A DNA stretch of 64,000 nt from Saccharomycopsis fibuligera x Saccharomycopsis cf. fibuligera (Eukaryota > Ascomycota > Saccharomycetes > Ascoideales > Saccharomycopsidaceae): contig CP012820.1 in NCBI GenBank assembly GCA_001936135.1, forward strand, positions 558,001 through 622,000. Reading direction: 5' to 3'. The notes beneath the pieces are model-generated. The model was not told where the DNA came from. It saw nothing but the letters and a program-made list of their open reading frames with translations, and searched no databases. Position 1 is the stretch's first letter; every line of letters begins with the position of its first letter. Shown here piece after piece: positions 51,139-61,102 of this stretch. A program made the translations under genes and the position numbers.

Positions 51139-52370
51139 ATGAGATTTTTAACTGTTTTATCCTTAGCTTCTATTTTCAGTTGGGGTGTTACTTATCCTAC
51201 ACCTCTCAACCAAAGAGATACCAAGAAACCAATCAGGTTTGACTTTAACGTTCTTAGATCTATTTTGGACGATATTCCTGAAGAAATTCTTAAAACTGAG
51301 CAAAAGATTATTCAAGCTTTATTTAAAGAAAAGGGGTATCCATTGACTTTAGATAATGACTATGCTCTTTATGTGGCAGATTTCAAAATAGGAACACCTC
51401 CTCAATCCGTTAAAGTTCAAATAGATACTGGGTCGTCAGATTTCTTTGTTCCTGCTTCCAATACCACTTCCTCATATGGGACTTTTGACCCAGAAAAATC
51501 TTCAACTTTCAAACCAAAGAATGAATCTTTTTCCATTAGCTACGGGGATGGAAGCTACGCTAATGGGCAATTCGCCACGGACTATTTCACCTTCAGCGAT
51601 ATTGTTTTGTCCGACGTGATTTTCTCGGCTGCTACTAATCAAACCACTGGGGACGGAATTTGTGGCCTCGGCTTTCAGGGAAATGAGGCATCTGTTTACT
51701 CAAGCAGCTCCCATAAATCTTACGAATATGACAACTTACCAGTTCAGTTGAAGAAACAAGGCTACATCAACAAGAGAGCATACTCTTTATATTTGAACCA
51801 AGAAAACGCTAAATCTGGCTCTTTACTATTTGGTGCAATTGACCATGCTAAATATGAAGGTGATTTAAAAATCTTAGACGTTGTCAATATTGATGATAGT
51901 GGTGATGCTACAGATGGACCAGTCGCATTCTTTGTTATGTTGGATTCCCTTGCAACTAACGATACATCTTTCAATAATGAATCATACCCAGCGTTGTTAG
52001 ACTCAGGTACGACGCTCTTATACGCACCAACTAAGATTTACGAAGCACTTGGCTCAAAATATGGTAATTTTAATAGTATGTATGGTGGTTACACCACTTC
52101 CTGTGACGCCACTGGCCCAGACTTCAAATTTGGCTTCAAAGATAAAACCATTGTTGTCCCCTTCAAAAACTTCTTGTACTCGTTGAAGAAAGACGGTAGC
52201 ACTCAAAACCCAAATTTGTGCTTGTTTGGATTTCAGGACGCTGGCTCAGATATTTACATTCTTGGTGATAATTTCTTAAGATCTGCTTATGTGTACTATG
52301 ACTTGGACGATGCAAAAGTAGGCCTTGCTCAGGCTGTTTACACAACCAAGGAGAACATTGAGTATGTTTG

Positions 52371-52371
<1 letters not shown>
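51139..52371 (+). CDS. secreted aspartyl protease, candidapepsin-like
   Basis: Pepsin-family (A1) protease of 410 residues. A signal peptide (MRFLTVLSLASIFSWGVTYP) is followed by a propeptide of about 50 residues and a mature region starting near YPLTLDNDYALYV. The two catalytic aspartates lie in DTGSSD (D96) and DSGTT (D288). The flap region has SISYGDGSYANGQF, and GICGLGF follows. No C-terminal GPI-type segment is present, so secretion rather than yapsin-like anchoring is expected. Odd feature: I find no Lys-Arg Kex2 site at the usual pro-mature junction, where the sequence reads FKEKGYPL. A 30-base A run begins within the stop codon. Its paralog identity among SAP genes cannot be set. Confidence 0.93.

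Positions 52372-52400
<29 letters not shown>
52371..52400. repeat. poly(A) tract, 30 bases
   Basis: Thirty A in a row beginning with the last base of the protease TGA stop codon. Confidence 0.85.
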
Positions 52401-52402
<2 letters not shown>

Positions 52403-52749
52403 ATTTCAGTTCTTCCAATATGTTTTTTTAATACCCAATTTTTAATGCCCATGTCTTCACATACTGTTTTCTTTCTTTTTATGTCAGGTCCTACTATATA
52501 GATAAGTTTTTAAGATTATGTTTTCTATCAGTTATGTATTGTTAACATCGATCTTGCCTATGGGAAAAAAAGTTACAAATCTCTTTTTTTAAAATAATTC
52601 ACGTGTACGAAAATATGACTTGTTCTTGTTTCTGTCACAACAAAATAAAAACTCCAACACTATCGGTATGCGGTTTGTGCCTTGCGACTTTTCAGGAGTT
52701 AAAAACTAATGAGATATCAATGTAAGTTGTATAGATGTAAATCTAAAAA
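52401..52749. other. intergenic region between protease gene and tRNA-Val
   Basis: AT-rich 3' flank of the protease gene. On the minus strand, just downstream of the tRNA, it holds the ATTTTTAG run that should end Pol III transcription. Nothing else was recognised. Confidence 0.5.
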
Positions 52750-52823
52750 TGATTTCGCCCAGGATCGAACTGGGGACGTTCTGCGTGTTAAGCAGATGCC
52801 ATAACCAACTAGACCACGAAACC
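52750..52823 (-). tRNA. tRNA-Val (anticodon AAC)
   Basis: A 74-base cloverleaf on the minus strand without an intron. The acceptor stem GGTTTCG pairs with CGAAATC (one G-U), with discriminator A. The D-arm has TGGTCTAGTTGGTTATGGCA (box A). The anticodon stem TCTGC/GCAGA encloses the loop TTAACAC, giving anticodon AAC for Val GUU. The T-arm has GTTCGATCC (box B). A T5 terminator follows within about 8 bases. CCA is not encoded, as expected in eukaryotes. Confidence 0.96.
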
Positions 52824-54727
52824 TTTTTTAGTTAATGCTGTGTTTAACAAAATGTTAGTTCTCTACTAAGTATTTTTAAACACGTTTGTTATGGTTATTA
52901 TCGTTATCGATGGGTATCTCGGCTTATCCTTTATTCCGCCCATAGCTATATACATAAGTTAAAAGGAACACTTCACCGACCTTTATACAAGATTTTCGAC
53001 AATTTGAAGGATCCTTCTGACGGTTGTGAACACAAACTGATCAGGAATGCGAACACCATGAAGGAAAATGTTCGCAACAGTTAACTTAACATAAGAGTCA
53101 AATTTAAAGGTATACAATTCAGGCTGACACACAGGGCATGGTTATAATATTCTATTTTCTATAATTTAGATATAGTTAATAAATCAGCCTTATGTGTGAA
53201 AAAGAAAAACTACAAGGACTTCGTTGGGGAAGCCTTTCCGTTTTTTAGGCTTGTTTAATTAATCACCGCGCTAACGAATTAGATAACACTGTTATTTTAG
53301 TGAGTGGGAAATAGTACTGAAGTGAGGTCTCTTTTTGCCTATCGATATCAACAAAAAAACATAATAAAACAAAAACAAAGACATCAAAACCATGGTCTCC
53401 TCTATATCTATTAAAACTCCAACAAAACTACTAAATCAACAATTTAACGGGGTAGTGTATAAGTTTCCTCTACAGGATAACAATTGAACTATACTGTATA
53501 TGCTATATAGATAAGTTGTCGATCATTGAGTTCTAGACCAACAGATCGAGGTTCAGATATGTAATAATTTTTTAACAGATACTATTTATAATCATGTTTT
53601 TGGTCTCAAAATATGCATATTTACTATCATTGATGGCTCAAAGCTAATATGTGTTGTATTTAGTCTGAATATTGTTATATATTTATTATTATTTATTTAT
53701 ATTAGAAATATAAGGAATTTAAACTCCAATGAGAGTCGGAACTTGATAAGAACAGCAAAATAAAGGACTATGAAGTTTTAGTTTTAATTGGCGCAACAAG
53801 AGCACGTGCTCTCGAAAACGTTTTTAAGACAAAATAGCTTACATCCGACTAATAATATCATCATTAGCACAGTAATCATTGATAATCTAATTTTGGAATT
53901 TGCGGTAATCATTTTACAGTGATAGCACACACACTTGTGCAAACAAGGAAATATTTTTTCAATAATTCAGAGTACTTTGATTTTGGCTCTTAACTTTTCT
54001 TCTTTTTTTTGATTGTAAAAAGAGATGCTGTTAATGTAATTCAATTGATAGTTAAATATCTGCCACTGCTGTTATCTTACTTTTTTAAAATGGCCAGATA
54101 TAATTTGTAAGTAACGAGAAAAGATAAAAGAGAACAAATTGTTCCCAATTATTATTTTGTTTCTTATAAAAATTTCAAGCAATTAGTCAGGAAAGAGGAT
54201 TTGTTTACCAACAAGAAGGACTTCTGTAAGATCCATTCATTTTTAATTTTTCATTTTCTAATTACTCAAATAGTTTCCGAAGCTCAAATTTAACCAGAAT
54301 AGTTACTTGCAACTTGGATGGACGTAAAACTTGTTGAAAAAACTAACTGCAGAAGGGTCTAGGTTAGCAGTAAATCTTGTAGAACAGGTTCTTCTTCTTG
54401 CGATGAATATGTGATATGGACTGTTTCTCACAGGAAAAGCAAACCATAAAAATTCTGCACTGGTATATCATAGACTCAAAATTTTTATGTTCACATATTG
54501 TAGCTTTATTGGAACTCATATGGTCAGTAGGTTCGCCTCTGAATCGAAATATAATACTACTTAACATTTATATGGAAAAGATGGCGTCTTACTGTTACGC
54601 TTACATAATCATGAGCGTATGTCGCATTTTGAGTGTTTCCGTTTTTCTCAAATAGCAAATTAAGTAGCGGCCTGTTCAAAATACATTTTATATCTAAATC
54701 CAATAGAAGGAAATCCACATATTCAGA
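52824..54727. other. 1.9-kb gene-free region with a 14-bp CACGTG palindrome
   Basis: I see no coding region; the only open frames (54364-54655) lack features. The stretch is very AT-rich apart from short GC islands. A perfect 14-bp palindrome (AGAGCACGTGCTCT) lies at 53799-53812. Being next to a tRNA gene, the region could hold decayed Ty-type sequence, but I recognise no LTR ends. Confidence 0.5.
53799..53812. promoter_or_regulatory. 14-bp palindrome with CACGTG core
   Basis: AGAGCACGTGCTCT is its own reverse complement and contains the E-box bound by bHLH factors such as Cbf1 and Pho4. The nearest coding start is over 900 bases away, so its target is unclear. Confidence 0.4.
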
Positions 54728-55377
54728 ATGGTAAGTGGGATTTATGGATATTAAAATTACGAGTCACTTAAACACCGAATGCCTTTGTTCTATAGTTCAA
54801 TTATTTATACTAACAATTTCAGCCACCAAAATTTAAATCTAACAGCGATGAATTACGACTCTTGCTTAAGCGAGGTAAACAGGTGCTTGTCCTTTTGGTG
54901 GGGCCAAAAACCACTTTGAATGATATAAAATTAGAGATAAAAGAGATGGTAAATGTTACCGGGGGATTGAAACCTTTGGACGATGATGATGAAGACTTAA
55001 ATGTTGACCAAGACGAATCCGAGGACGACATCGATATTCCAGCACCTTCTTTCAATCAAGATGATAGCGACGACGACATTCGGACATACGGTAACACCAA
55101 TAATGGCAGTGAAAAGAAATTGCAAGCAGAGGATAAGAATAACGATGGTACATGGACTTCCACAGGAGATCTCATTGACAGTATACAGGATATCAAGATT
55201 GGTAAGCCAGTGGACAAGTCTCAACCCTCGGGCACTAATTTCTCAGAAGTGGGTAACGAAGGTAGCAATAGCATCACGGTAAGAGAATTACAAGTGGTTG
55301 ATGGCGATATATTAGCATTTGCAAGAAGCAACGAGGACTTTTTGGTAGTGGATCCGGTAGATACCGCCACTGAGTAA
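54728..55377 (+). CDS. split gene for an unknown acidic protein (intron directly after ATG)
   Basis: Two exons give a 185-residue protein. Exon 1 is only the ATG (54728-54730), followed by GTAAGT. The 92-base intron (54731-54822) has a perfect TACTAAC at 54808-54814 and ends CAG. Exon 2 (54823-55377) starts CCACCAAAATTT, so the product begins MPPKFKSNSDELRLLL. No in-frame ATG precedes a TTG at 54862, which supports the spliced start. The N-terminal ~50 residues (KQVLVLLVGPKTTLNDIKLEI) have the look of a small beta-grasp fold, but this is a weak impression. The middle is Asp-rich and disordered; the last ~40 residues (ITVRELQVVDGDILAFA, FLVVDPVD) look ordered. I do not recognise the family. 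Confidence 0.75.
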
Positions 55378-55666
55378 ATTCTTATTAGTGTAAATAGTGA
55401 CTATATTATTATCTATAATGATTTTGTAATGTGTATTAAAGTGCTATTAGCAATAAGCGCGTGCGATGCCCATTACCCGTGGCACAGCGCTGCTTTCCAC
55501 TACTATCGCCATTTTTATAAATTGACACATAAAACCTATTTAGCCTTGCTCCCTTTTGTTGCGTGTCAATTCTTCTGCCAGCAGGCTTTATCTGTTTGTG
55601 TTGTTATCCCGTAGTTTGAGCTTAGCAATTTTACTTACCACTATCAATTGATTATTTTTATTAACC

Positions 55667-57259
55667 ATGGATGAGTCTTATGATGTTATTGTGCTCGGTA
55701 TGTTTCTATTTATTACACAGTCAGCCATAAATTGTCTCCTCATGAGTATAAAATACTAACATTTTATCTAGGTACTGGTACGTAATAAGTTATTATTTGA
55801 GATTTCCAATGGTAATGTATCTAAATGCTTCAAATACTGCATTTTTTGATGTTTTTTTTCCTCTATAAAAATAAAAACATATTCACAGATAAGACCTTTT
55901 GTGCCATAGGTCTCCCAAACAATTACCATATTTTCGGCATACTAACATCTTATAGGTTTGACCGAGTGCGTTCTTTCTGGTCTTTTGTCCGTTGAAGGGA
56001 AAAAGGTCTTGCACATTGACCGCCAGGATTTTTACGGTGGTGAATCTGCCTCTGTGAACTTATCTCAGTTGTTCCAGAAATTTAAAGGCGAAGTCCCTGA
56101 ACACAACTTGGGTCGTGACCGTGACTGGTGCGTTGACTTGATCCCAAAGTTTTTGATGGCAAATGGTGAATTAACCAACATATTAGTTCACACCAATGTT
56201 ACTCGTTACATTGAATTCAAACAAATAGCTGCTTCTTACGTCTACCGTAGTGGCAAAATTGCCAAAGTTCCATCCAACGAATACGAAGCTATCAGATCTT
56301 CATTGATGGGTATCTTCGAAAAGAGAAGAATGAAAAGATTTTTGGAATTTATTGCCAACTACAAAGAAGAAGAAGTCTCTACCCACAATGGCTTGGATTT
56401 GGACAAGAATACAATGAGCGAAGTTTATTACAAATTTGGCTTGGAATCTGGCACCAAGGATTTTATTGGTCACGCCATGGCTTTATACTCCAACGACGAA
56501 TATTTGGAAAAACCAGCAAGAGAAACCTATGACAGAATCCTTTTGTACGTTCAATCTGTTGCCAGATATGGTAAATCCCCATACATCTACCCTTTGTACG
56601 GTTTGGGTGAATTGCCACAAGGGTTTGCTAGATTGTCTGCCATTTATGGTGGTACCTATATGTTGGACACTCCAATTGAAGAAATACTTTATGACAAAGA
56701 TGGTAAGTTTGAAGGGGTGAAAACCAAAGAAGGTACTGCTAAGGCCCCAATTGTTATTGGTGACCCAACCTACTTTCCAGAAAAAGTCAAGAGAACTGGC
56801 CAAAAAGTCATTAGAGCCATTTCTATTTTGAAGCACCCAATTGCTCAAGCTTCTGACGCAGACTCCTTGCAAATTATTATTCCACAAAACCAAGTTGGTC
56901 GTAAAAATGACATATACATTGCCGTTGTGTCTTACACTCATAATGTTGCTGCTAAGCCATACTACTTAGCTATTGCTTCCACTATCATTGAAACCGATAA
57001 CCCACATATTGAATTGAAGCCAGCCTTCGATTTAATAGGTGAAGCGGAGGAGACGTTCATGGGAATCTCTGAGTTGTATGAACCTAAGGCTGATGGTAAA
57101 GCTGACAATGTTTACATCTCCAAATCTTATGATGCTTCTTCTCATTTCGAAAGTACTACCGATGATGTAAAAGACATTTATGAAAGAGTTACTGGTAAAC
57201 CTTTGGTTTTGAAGAAAAGAGAATCCAATGATGAGGAAGATGAATTAAATGCTATTTGA
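55667..57259 (+). CDS. GDI1: Rab GDP-dissociation inhibitor Gdi1 (two introns, 6-nt microexon)
   Basis: Three exons encode 446 residues. Exon 1 is 55667-55697, intron 1 is 55698-55771 (GTATGT, TACTAAC at 55754-55760, TAG). Exon 2 is only GTACTG (55772-55777), intron 2 is 55778-55955 (GTACGT, TACTAAC at 55940-55946, TAG), and exon 3 is 55956-57259. Splicing yields MDESYDVIVLGTGLTECVLS, matching the conserved GDI N-terminus exactly. Gdi1 extracts GDP-bound Rab/Ypt proteins from membranes and recycles them for vesicle traffic. Conserved blocks include KVLHIDRQDFYGGESASV, RDWCVDLIPKFLMANGELTN, ARYGKSPYIYPLYGLGELPQGFARLSAIYGGTYML and SYDASSHFES. Skipping exon 2 would keep the frame but delete Thr-Gly from the GxG loop. 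It is followed by SEC13, another secretory gene. Confidence 0.96.
55772..55777 (+). other. GDI1: 6-nt microexon (exon 2 of GDI1)
   Basis: GTACTG lies between CTAG and GTACGT. With the final G of exon 1 and the first GT of exon 3 it encodes Gly-Thr-Gly of the conserved VLGTGLTE loop. Both flanking introns carry their own TACTAAC branch site 11 and 9 bases before the AG. Confidence 0.93.
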
Positions 57260-58033
57260 GCAGATAACAAAAAGTTTTTCAGCTTGCCAGTCAGATCAAT
57301 AAATCTTATAAATACAAAAATTTAATCTTGTTTTTTTCTTTTTTATTTTTTCTTTTTTATTTTTTCTTTTTCTATTATGCTTTTCTTTACTTTTTCTTTA
57401 CTATTTTATTCAATGTTACTAGTTTCTTATCCGAGTGTATCTGATGGAGTTGTTTATTCTTTTGGAACGCAGTTTTTCTTTTTCCATTAGTTCTGCCTCC
57501 AAGGATAACAAGCTACGTATTCTGAAAAAAAAAAGGTTTTATGAGTTATTAGTGTATGAATTTTGCTTACACAGTAATGCCTTTGTACACTTGATTAGTA
57601 TTGTTGCTGTATCTGTTGCAAAAATCTCCATCGCAGCTAATCAAGTTGTGGATGTTGGTTCATAATTATTTGTCGAGATCTTACGCGGTTAAGATAATAC
57701 TTTGTTGCTAAAAAATACTGTGTTGCTAGAAGAAAAAAGGATACAGTAATAAGCAGATGGGATTGTTATGTGTTGTTAAGCTAATACTCTCAAAAATATA
57801 CCTTATACCGTTATTGCGGGTTTATATAGTGCAGAAGATCAGGGTAACTGTATATGACAAGTGTTTTTCGATGAATGCGTGTTAAATCCAAACAAAAATC
57901 AAACATGGTGGGTGAGCGAGTGCGTGAAATGACAGACTAAAAAAGCAGAGCAGATCTAATATTGATTATTTGATTTTGTGAATTTTTATATTGGATTATT
58001 AAACTTTCATATCAATTATACAATATTACAAGA
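57260..58033. other. intergenic region GDI1-SEC13
   Basis: The GDI1 3' region has a striking T-rich stretch with CTTTTTTATTTTT-type repeats at about 57328-57400. A 76-codon frame (57435-57665) has no features. The rest is the SEC13 promoter. No gene was recognised. Confidence 0.5.
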
Positions 58034-59193
58034 ATGGTATGTATTAATATTAGTTTCTGGATATAAAAATGTTCAATGATTCAAAATTCATCCGCGCTTG
58101 TTGCGTGCTGGTCTATGGAATATATGAAAGATGAAAAAATCAGTTTACTGACATGATACGTTTAGACGGTGATTACCAACTCTCATGAATCGTTAATTGT
58201 AAGTTGAAATATAATAAGAAAAAGTTTTTTTTATTGCTTAGTATTCGCATCAAGTTTACCAAATATGATAACCTGCTTTAATGGCTGAATATCAAAGTTT
58301 TATCTCACTAACTAAATATTAAGCACGATGCGGCTTTAGACTACTATGGCAAGCGTTTGGCCACTTGTTCTTCTGATAAAACCATCAAAATCTTTGAAGT
58401 TGAAGGCGAAAACCACAGACTAATAGAAACTTTGAAAGGCCACGATGGTGCAGTTTGGCAAGTCAGTTGGGCTCATCCTAAATTTGGGATAATTCTTGCG
58501 TCTGCATCCTATGATGGAAAAGTGTTGATTTGGAGAGAGGAAAACGGTAAATGGAAATCTATTTTGGAGCATACTATTCACAAGGCTTCTGTCAATAGTG
58601 TTGAATGGGCGCCTCATGAATATGGCGCCGTTTTACTTTGTGCCAGTTCTGATGGAAGAGTATCAATTTTTGAAGTTAAAGAAAATGGACAAACACATAG
58701 CACTGATTTCAGCGCTCATGAGGCCGGCGTGAACGCTGCCTCTTGGGCCCCAGTATATACTTCTAAAAACCTTAACGTTACAAGTCCAACCGAGCCGGCT
58801 GAGCCGATAAAAAGATTTGTTACTGGTGGTAGTGATAATTTAGTCAAAATTTGGCAATATGATTCAGTCAATAGCAAAGCCATCGAAGAAGCTTCGTTAG
58901 AAGGTCATTCCGATTGGGTTAGGGACGTTGCTTGGTCGCCATCAGTATTGTTTAAATCTTACATTGCCTCTGCATCTTTGGACAAATCAGTAATTATTTG
59001 GACTCAAGAAAATAACAAGGGTCCTTGGAAAAAACAATACTTGACTAAAGAGAAATTCCCAGAAGTCACTTGGAAAGTCAGCTGGTCCTTATCTGGTAAC
59101 GTGTTGGCAGTCTCTAGTGCCGACAATAAGATTACTCTTTGGAAAGAGAATTTGGCAGGTGAATGGGAATCTGCTGGTGATGTTGACCAATAA
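58034..59193 (+). CDS. SEC13: Sec13, COPII coat and nuclear pore WD40 protein (two introns)
   Basis: Three exons encode 301 residues. Exon 1 is the ATG alone (58034-58036). Intron 1 (58037-58165) runs from GTATGT to TAG, with a TACTGAC branch-like site. Exon 2 (58166-58198) is 33 bases, intron 2 (58199-58323) starts GTAAGT and ends AAG, with CACTAAC. Exon 3 is 58324-59193. The joined start reads [21 protein letters not shown], matching the Sec13 family. Six WD40 blades follow ([65 protein letters not shown]). Sec13 pairs with Sec31 in the COPII outer coat and sits in the Nup84 complex. The unspliced frame has no ATG near the start, which supports the model. Confidence 0.95.
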
Positions 59194-59812
59194 TTTTTAC
59201 AGTAAGGATCTCTTATTATTTGTATAATGTTTTTTTTTTTATAACAGTATAAACTAGTTGGTTATTTTTTTCTTTTTTTCTTTTTTCTTTTTTTTAATCT
59301 CTGCCCGTCTCTGTTTTCAGTTCACATTTGACTTGTAGAACACCCTTTTATTTTAGCTTGGAAATTTATTGAACTGCTTGTTTATCAGTATGCAAGAAAG
59401 TGGGCTTAATCGCATGAACTTTTCATTACAGAAGATACAAAAAACTTAGCGTTTTACGTGTTGGCGGTTATTGTTGGAACAGCCTACACACGTCTGCCAG
59501 AATAGTGTTTACTCTTTCTAAGAATTAAGGAAGTACAACAGCAGTAAGATACATTCGAAATTATATAAGCTGACAAAATAAGCCTATCTCAATAAGTAGT
59601 TAGATATTGAACAAGGAGAAAAACAGAGAAAAACAATGCGAATTGAGAATTCTATACATAACGCGAGAATTAAAGCATAATTTTTCAATGTTTATAGGTT
59701 CAAAGAGAAATTCAAAAATCAAAAATCAACAAATCCTATCTCCGTACTATGCGACAAGATGTCTAATTTTATCTTTATATTAATTTTTTATTTTTTAATT
59801 TTAATTTTGTCT
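59194..59812. other. convergent 3' intergenic region SEC13/ECT1
   Basis: AT-rich region with pyrimidine tracts near 59229-59300. It holds the 3' ends of both genes; no gene or RNA was recognised. Confidence 0.5.
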
Positions 59813-61102
59813 CTATTGTGGCCTATTCTTTTCCTGAGCTTCCAATTTCTTTTCATTCTCACTTTTCCAACCCTTTTTGCGTTGTCTTTCCTCGTATGCT
59901 TTTCTGTTATCTAGCACTCTCGAAACAATAACTTCGGTGGTAATGTTATCATATAAATGGCTATCAATATGCTCAAGAATGCCCAATTTTTTTTCAATGG
60001 AGAAAACGTCTTTCTCACACTTGTTTTTGTTTCCATTACCAGTTTTTTCGACTTCTTCATCTGAACTTTCCAAAAGCTCCTCGGTTGGACCGCGAAAAAC
60101 TTTGGCAACTTTAGCTCCTTGCGCGCCTAATTGAGATCCCAAACTTTGCAAATATTCTTCGCTATTGATATACGGTGCTTGCAATATTATTGCGTCAATG
60201 TAGCGACATTGTAATACACATAATGATCTTTCAAATATTGACATTATTGGATAGTTTAAGCCCTTGTATTTGTTAGCGGTGAAATCATCAATAATCCCAA
60301 TGACAACAGCAGCATTTTGTTGATCTGCTCTTGCGCGAATTTCTTTCAAGAGTTGTATATGACCAGGATGGAAAAGGTCAAATGTGCCGTTAATATAATA
60401 AATTCCATTATGTTTGATTTTCTTGAGCACTGTTGGCGATGGGCTGACAAGTTGTTGGATCTTTTGTTGATCTGGAAGATAGATATGCACAGCAGAACCA
60501 GGGTTCAAACCAGTTTGATCAGAGGCATACTGCTTATATCTATCGAGAGTGGTTTTTTTTAATAATGATACTTCGGTGCTATCACTTGCTTCCTCGATGG
60601 TTTCTTTTTGCGATACAAAATGCTCATAGCCTTTTGATGTAACAGTGAGGATATGATGATTTTTGGTAAATAACAACATTCTACCAACTAAATCAGTAGT
60701 GGAAATACTCGGAGTTCTTTTCACAACAATAAAACGGCCCAAGTCTTTAACCACTTTGTAGCAGTCTTCACCATTGGCATCAGTGGTGATATCGTCCCCA
60801 TGCACCGCATACTTGCAGTTATATTTGTCCATAAAGTCTGGATCGGTGACGTATGGTGCATCTGCGATTGGCTGGGTGCACCACTTGCAAGCTTCAACTG
60901 CTACCATACGCTCCGGCAAATTCATAACGGTGGGGCCTTTGTGTTTTGCAATTTCTTCATCGGAATGGACCCCAACATAGAGTTCTTTGCTGAGTTGTCT
61001 GGCCTGGAGCATAGCTCCAGCATGGCCGTGATGGGCAAAATCAAAACAGCCATCGATCCAGGCTCTCGAACTGCGCGAGTCGGCAGGAGGTGCGAATGCC
61101 AT
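59813..61102 (-). CDS. ECT1: ethanolamine-phosphate cytidylyltransferase
   Basis: Protein of 429 residues with two cytidylyltransferase domains, the hallmark of this enzyme. It makes CDP-ethanolamine from phosphoethanolamine and CTP in the Kennedy pathway for phosphatidylethanolamine. The first domain has WIDGCFDFAHHGHAG with HxGH at residues 24-27, RMVAVEACKWC and YAVHGDDITTDANGEDCY. The second begins NGTFDLFHPGHIQLL near 235 with its own HxGH. Both domains keep HxGH here. A C-terminal extension (KNKCEKDVFSIEKK and a Lys/Glu-rich end) makes it longer than the Saccharomyces enzyme (323). The start is the first ATG. A 24-base A run (T on the coding strand) ends just 38 bases upstream. Confidence 0.94.
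   Translation of the reverse strand: MAFAPPADSRSSRAWIDGCFDFAHHGHAGAMLQARQLSKELYVGVHSDEEIAKHKGPTVMNLPERMVAVEACKWCTQPIADAPYVTDPDFMDKYNCKYAVHGDDITTDANGEDCYKVVKDLGRFIVVKRTPSISTTDLVGRMLLFTKNHHILTVTSKGYEHFVSQKETIEEASDSTEVSLLKKTTLDRYKQYASDQTGLNPGSAVHIYLPDQQKIQQLVSPSPTVLKKIKHNGIYYINGTFDLFHPGHIQLLKEIRARADQQNAAVVIGIIDDFTANKYKGLNYPIMSIFERSLCVLQCRYIDAIILQAPYINSEEYLQSLGSQLGAQGAKVAKVFRGPTEELLESSDEEVEKTGNGNKNKCEKDVFSIEKKLGILEHIDSHLYDNITTEVIVSRVLDNRKAYEERQRKKGWKSENEKKLEAQEKNRPQ

Noticed and set aside
52824-54727. Solo LTR next to the tRNA-Val gene
   Set aside because: tRNA flanks are common Ty targets, but I could not find matching TG...CA ends, target duplications or a second copy in the window.
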